This document shows, one piece after another, positions 12,995 to 16,790 of a stretch of 16,790 nucleotides of DNA. A program made the position numbers and the translations under genes. Source of the stretch: DASPXY01 sp038227745. Its GTDB lineage: Bacteria > Planctomycetota > Planctomycetia > Gemmatales > Gemmataceae. The first letter of the stretch is position 1. Each line of letters opens with the position of its first letter. Where the stretch lies: NCBI GenBank assembly GCA_038227745.1, contig JBBRPS010000117.1, forward strand, positions 1 to 16,790, written 5' to 3'. The notes under the pieces were generated by a model. That model saw only the letters and a program-made list of their open reading frames with translations. It was not told the DNA's origin and searched no databases.

Positions 12995-15900
12995 TCAGTC
13001 GCGCGGCCGGCCGGTGAACAGCTTCTGGGCCTCGCGGAATTCCGGCGGCGGCAGCGACCGGCCGATCTCCAGCGGGTCGCGCGTCGGCGCCGTCCGCGGG
13101 CCGACCTGCTGCGTGCCGACGCTCGGCAGCCAACTCTTGTTGCGGCGCGAGCCCGGCGCGTCGAGCTTGTCCGGCCCGGCGACCTTCTCCTGTTGCTGCA
13201 GCCGTTCGTGGTACGCCCGGGCGTCGCGGAGGAAGCGGTCAACGTCCTCTTGCTCCCACTTCAGCGTCTTCCTCATCTCGGGCGTCAGCTTCTTCTTCAG
13301 CTCTTCGAGCTGCAGGTCGCCGGCCCGCTTCGCGGCCGCGGCGTCTGCCTCGATACCGCCCGGCTCGTCCTGGAAGCCGCCGCGCGCCTGCGCGGTCCGG
13401 TCGCCGCCTGGAGTGCCGTTGCCGGTGCCCTTCGGCGCGCCCTTGCTGACCGCCTTGCCCGGCGCGCCCTCGCCGCCGTCCTTGCCCTTGCCGACCTGCT
13501 GTCCCGGTTCGCCGGCGCCCTGCCTGGCGTCGCCGGGTGGCGTCTTGCTGCCGGGTGGCCCCTGCCCTTCGTTCTTCGGTGCGCCCTTGGCGACCTTCTC
13601 CGGGGAGCCGTTGGGGCCCTTGGCCGCGCCGGTCTCCACGCGCGGCTTGACGCCCGCGTCGGCGAGCGCCTTCTCGGCGGCCTGGCGCACCTTGGGGTCG
13701 CGTGCCTCCTTGCGCACTCGCGACAGGTCATCGACGGCGTCTTCCTTCTGCCCCTGGCGCTCGAGTCGCTCCTTCAGGCGGGCGATGTCCTCCATCGTGG
13801 CGTCCTCGGGCCGCTGTTGCTCCCGCCGGTTGTCGGCGGTCTGCCGGGCGCCCGGGTCGCGCTCACCCTTGCCGGCGCCGGCCTCACGGGCCTGCTGCGG
13901 CGTCGCCTGCTTGCCCGCTCCCCCCTGGCCCTGCGGACCGTTACCCTTCGCCGTGCCGCCCTGCGCCTGGTTCTCGCCCTGCTTGCCGGCGCCGTGCGGT
14001 TGCTGCGGTTGGTCGCCCTTGACGCCGCCCTGGGCCTGCCGCTGATCGCCCTGCGCCGGCTGCCCCTGGCCCTTCGCCTGGCTGGGGGCCATCTTCTCCG
14101 CGCCCTTGCCCGCATCCTTGCCGTGCGCGACCTCGGACTTCGGAGCGCCCTTCGGGTCGGTCTTCGCCTGCTGCCCGGCCGCCTGGCCCTGGCCGTCGCC
14201 CTTGGCGCCGGCCGTCTCGGTCTTCTGCCCGTCCTGCCCGCCGTTCTTCGCGCCGCCCTGCGCGGCCTTCTCGCCCGCGCCTTGCTTGCTCTTGCCCGCG
14301 TCGGCCTTCTGGTCCTTCTTCTGGCCCTCGTCCTTGCCGGCGCCGGCCTGTTCCTGGGGCTGCCCGTTCGGCTGCTGCAGGCCCGCCCCCTTGGCCTGGC
14401 TGGGGGCGCTGTCCTTCTTCGCGCCCTTGTCGTTTTTCGCCTGCCCCTGCGGACCTGCCTGCGGATCCGGATTCCCCTTGTCCTTGCCGTCGCCCTGGGC
14501 CTGCTGGCCGTTCTGCTTCTTCGGGTCGCCTGCGTCCTTGGCGGCGCCCCGCTCACCGCCCTTGCCCTTCTCGGCGCCGTCCTTCTTCTGGGCCGCCTCA
14601 CCGTCCGCGGGCTTGTTCTTCTCGTCTTTCTTGTCGCCGGCGCCGCCCTGCTCCGGCCCCTTCTCCTTGGCACCGCCCTTCGGCTCGGAGTTGCTGTCGC
14701 CCTTTGCCCCGCCCTTGCGTTCCTGCTCTTCCTGCCGGCGTTTCAGTTCCCTCTCCAACTGGCGGACCTGCTCGTCGAACTGCTCGCGCCTCTTCTCATC
14801 CGCGCGCGCCTTCTCCTCCGGGCTCTTCCCTTCGTCCGCCTTGCGCTCGGCTGCGTCCTTGTCGCGCTCTCCCTGCGCCTTGTCCTGCTTCTGTTCGTGA
14901 CGCTTCTGCTCCTGCTCCGCCTTCTGCCGCTCTTGCTCCTGTTTCTTCTGGTCCGTCTCGGGGGCGGCGATGGTCACCTTGTAGACCTTGCTCTTGCCGA
15001 CGTTGCCGCCCGCCTCCGGGTAGTCGGCGTTATCGACGGCCTCCAGCCAGTACTCCAGCACCATGCCCGGCTTCACCGCGAACGGCTCGCCCTTAATCGT
15101 CTTCAGCTTTTCCAGGGCGACGAAGTCCTTGTATTCCAGCGCCTCGGGGTAGGTGCCGTCCGCGAGCTTGAACGACACGCCCTCTCGGTACGGCTTCGGC
15201 GCCAGGTCGAGCGGCCGCGGCTCCGTGGCCTGCCGCAGTTTCAGCGTTATCCCCTTGATGCCGAAGTCGTCCACCGCGGAGCCTTCCAGCGCCAGTGCGC
15301 CGTTGGCGGGCAGCTTGATGTCCTTGCCCGGCTTCGTCAGCGTGACGGTCGGCGTCCGGTCGTCCAGCACCTCGACCCAGTATTCGCCGCGGTCGATGTT
15401 CTTCTCCCCTTCAGGAGACGTGAAATGTACCTCGAAGGAACCGCGGCGCTCGAGGGTGATCTTGAAGCGGCGGGCCTGCGGGTCGTCGGCGACCGCCTCG
15501 CCCGGGAGTTGCTTGACCGCGGGGCCTTCCTTGAGGACGAGGTGCCCCGACTGCCACGGCCGATTCGTCCGCGCCACCAGCGTGACCTCGGTGCCGCGCA
15601 GTCCCTTCAGGTCGGGCCGCGTCTGCGCCTCGCTGGGGCCGTAGCGCACCTCCTGGTCGGGCTGGCGCAGGTAGGGCCGGTAGTGGTACTTCACGTCGAA
15701 GCGCGTCACCTGGGGCAGGGCGCGCACCTGCACCTGGTACTCCGGCGTCTCGGCGTCGCCGCCGGTCACCTTGTACCAGAAGCCGGTCCGCACCTCGTCG
15801 GCCACGAGGGTCTTGACCCACTGACCATCGGCGTCCTCGTCGAGGGGGCGCACGATGTAGGGGTCGGCCTGACGGTAGCGGTAGTGCAGCCGCAACGCAT

Positions 15901-16615
15901 CGGGGGCGTTGACGCGCGGCACGCGGCGACTCACCTCGACGCGGATCTGCACGTCCTGGCGCACCGGGACGATGGCGTTGCCGCCGACCGGCGCCACGAC
16001 GTGCAGCTGGGTGCTCGTGGCGATGAAGATTTCCTTGAACGGGTCGAAGGCGCGCTGCAGGAGCGAGGCGAACTGCGCCGGCCCCATGAGAAACCAGACG
16101 AACAGCGCGAGGGCCAGCCCCGCCAGCACGCCCGTCAGCCACAGCGCGTGCTTCGCGCTGACGGCGTTCTCGAAATCGGCGCGGGTGAGGTCCTTCGCCG
16201 CCTTGCGCCCGAGCGTGCCGCGGATCACCGGCGCCATGGGCGCGTCGCGCAGGTCGAGCCAGTTGATCAGGCTGTTTTTGGCGTCGGGGAGCGTCTCTTC
16301 GAGGCGGCGGGCGGCGTAGTAGGGGTTGACCTGCCACTGCACGAAGCGGAACAGGATCAGGCCGAGGTAGAGGACGCCCGCCGCCGCGCAGGCCACGAAC
16401 GCCGTCATGCGCACCGCGGTGGGCAGGGTGAGCGTCCGGTCGAGGACGGCCGTCACCACGCCGTAGGCGACGGCCCCCAACAGCAGCAGGAGCAGGGAGG
16501 TGACGGCGTCGAGGTTGCGGATGCGCCTGCGTGCCCGCTCGAGCTGCTGTTCGACGAACTGCTCGTGCATGGCGGCCGGCGTGGGGCGGGACTGCTGCTT
16601 CAAGTCGGTGGCCAT
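12995..16615 (-). CDS. Large DUF4175-like membrane protein with long Lys/Gln/Gly-rich segment
   Basis: A 1,206-residue protein. Helices are predicted at about 36-58, 68-92 and 157-178, so the remainder probably faces the periplasm. Residues 180-550 are beta-rich, with Ig-like stretches (for example FEVHFTSPEGEKNIDRGEYWVEV, then DDFGIKGITLKLRQ and MVLEYWLEAVDN). Residues 553 to about 920 are low-complexity, built of Lys, Gln, Gly, Ala, Asp and Glu, with a repeated APSQAKG unit. A helical part (DIARLKERLERQ, about 940-985), another Gly/Pro-rich linker and a conserved-looking end (LEELKKKLTPEMRKTLKWEQEDVDRFLRD) follow. The layout fits PF13779 (DUF4175), whose role is unknown. The start at 16615 follows GGTGAGGAGG six bases upstream. 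An open frame extends upstream, but through the promoter. Confidence 0.8.
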   Translation of the reverse strand: MATDLKQQSRPTPAAMHEQFVEQQLERARRRIRNLDAVTSLLLLLLGAVAYGVVTAVLDRTLTLPTAVRMTAFVACAAAGVLYLGLILFRFVQWQVNPYYAARRLEETLPDAKNSLINWLDLRDAPMAPVIRGTLGRKAAKDLTRADFENAVSAKHALWLTGVLAGLALALFVWFLMGPAQFASLLQRAFDPFKEIFIATSTQLHVVAPVGGNAIVPVRQDVQIRVEVSRRVPRVNAPDALRLHYRYRQADPYIVRPLDEDADGQWVKTLVADEVRTGFWYKVTGGDAETPEYQVQVRALPQVTRFDVKYHYRPYLRQPDQEVRYGPSEAQTRPDLKGLRGTEVTLVARTNRPWQSGHLVLKEGPAVKQLPGEAVADDPQARRFKITLERRGSFEVHFTSPEGEKNIDRGEYWVEVLDDRTPTVTLTKPGKDIKLPANGALALEGSAVDDFGIKGITLKLRQATEPRPLDLAPKPYREGVSFKLADGTYPEALEYKDFVALEKLKTIKGEPFAVKPGMVLEYWLEAVDNADYPEAGGNVGKSKVYKVTIAAPETDQKKQEQERQKAEQEQKRHEQKQDKAQGERDKDAAERKADEGKSPEEKARADEKRREQFDEQVRQLERELKRRQEEQERKGGAKGDSNSEPKGGAKEKGPEQGGAGDKKDEKNKPADGEAAQKKDGAEKGKGGERGAAKDAGDPKKQNGQQAQGDGKDKGNPDPQAGPQGQAKNDKGAKKDSAPSQAKGAGLQQPNGQPQEQAGAGKDEGQKKDQKADAGKSKQGAGEKAAQGGAKNGGQDGQKTETAGAKGDGQGQAAGQQAKTDPKGAPKSEVAHGKDAGKGAEKMAPSQAKGQGQPAQGDQRQAQGGVKGDQPQQPHGAGKQGENQAQGGTAKGNGPQGQGGAGKQATPQQAREAGAGKGERDPGARQTADNRREQQRPEDATMEDIARLKERLERQGQKEDAVDDLSRVRKEARDPKVRQAAEKALADAGVKPRVETGAAKGPNGSPEKVAKGAPKNEGQGPPGSKTPPGDARQGAGEPGQQVGKGKDGGEGAPGKAVSKGAPKGTGNGTPGGDRTAQARGGFQDEPGGIEADAAAAKRAGDLQLEELKKKLTPEMRKTLKWEQEDVDRFLRDARAYHERLQQQEKVAGPDKLDAPGSRRNKSWLPSVGTQQVGPRTAPTRDPLEIGRSLPPPEFREAQKLFTGRPRD

Positions 16616-16663
16616 CGACGTCCTCCTCACCGGGCCGTTGCCTCGGATGCCCGGCGTTGCTTC

Positions 16664-16693
16664 ATTATAGACTGCGCCGGTCGGCAGGCTCAA
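16664..16693 (-). promoter_or_regulatory. Sigma-70 type promoter for the DUF4175-like gene
   Basis: On the minus strand, TTGAGC (16688-16693) and a perfect TATAAT (16664-16669) are separated by 18 bp. The predicted transcript would start near 16657 and give a leader of about 40 nt that contains the strong Shine-Dalgarno sequence GGTGAGGAGG (16622-16631) before the ATG at 16615. TATAAT is rare by chance in DNA this rich in G and C. The -35 box is weak (four of six). Confidence 0.65.
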
Positions 16694-16700
16694 CAAGTTT

Positions 16701-16787
16701 CGTGGCGAACGGCCGGGGTAAGCCGGCTGGTCCTGCCACCCCGGGCGGTGTGCCGTACCCGCCGGCTTACGCCGGCCGGTCGCCACG
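16701..16787. repeat. Imperfect 31-bp inverted repeat at the window edge
   Basis: Bases 16701-16731 match the reverse complement of 16757-16787 with three mismatches, with a 25-nt centre. The ends carry GTGG (16702-16705) and CCAC (16783-16786), and the right-hand terminal nine bases are the same CGTGGCGAC as at the element of 3575-3643. The cores are different (CCGG-rich here). It lies just upstream of the promoter of the DUF4175-like gene. Confidence 0.75.
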
Positions 16788-16790
16788 TCA

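Noticed and set aside
14106..14900. 264-residue plus-strand frame, Pro/Ser/Phe/Cys-rich
   Set aside because: It is the antisense reading of the Lys/Gln/Gly-rich segment of the DUF4175-like gene; the composition follows from that.
16616..16786. 57-residue N-terminal extension of the DUF4175-like protein
   Set aside because: It would read through a TATAAT box and an inverted repeat, while the ATG at 16615 has a strong Shine-Dalgarno sequence at ideal spacing.

Overview
The window is high-G+C bacterial chromosome. Third codon positions are almost all G or C, and genes are separated by short gaps that often hold long palindromes. The gene set points to a planctomycete, probably a Gemmata-like lineage: a giant DUF4175-like membrane protein with a Lys/Gln/Gly/Ala-rich stretch, a stand-alone PP2C phosphatase, a DevBCA-type exporter, and many nested intergenic inverted repeats. 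That placement is inference from gene content and style; there is no rRNA or marker gene here.

Layout. Positions 1-105 are the tail of an unidentified + strand gene. An MFS transporter (200-1489) and a Ca2+/H+ antiporter (1493-2650) follow, 3 bp apart, and look like an operon. They converge on a PP2C phosphatase (2708-3445, -) across a perfect 36-nt palindrome. The phosphatase diverges from a SAM methyltransferase (3709-4428, +). A 406-bp gene-free stretch holds small hairpins and a solitary CRISPR-repeat-like sequence. Next come a short-chain dehydrogenase (4835-5635), a glutamine-hydrolysing asparagine synthetase-like protein (5730-7760), and a three-gene ABC exporter: permease, ATPase and membrane-fusion protein (7836-10957), all +. 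On the - strand are L-aspartate oxidase nadB (11271-12884) and a 1,206-residue DUF4175-like protein (12995-16615). The latter has the best promoter in the window (TATAAT at -10) and a strong Shine-Dalgarno sequence.

How the genes may work together. The MFS and Cax genes are probably co-transcribed inner-membrane transporters. The permease, ATPase and adaptor should form one tripartite exporter that needs an outer-membrane TolC-like channel not encoded here. The SDR and AsnB-like genes lie just upstream on the same strand and could make or modify its cargo, but palindromes separate them, so this is only a suggestion. nadB supplies iminoaspartate for NAD synthesis. The PP2C phosphatase probably opposes Ser/Thr kinases encoded elsewhere.

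The most unusual feature is the set of intergenic palindromes. Several share one build: a GTAG or GTGG head, a hairpin, a short spacer, the hairpin again, then the complementary CTAC or CCAC head. This is the layout of REPINs (paired inverted REP sequences), yet the core sequence differs at every locus. One element (11149-11255) appears to be a palindrome nested inside another.
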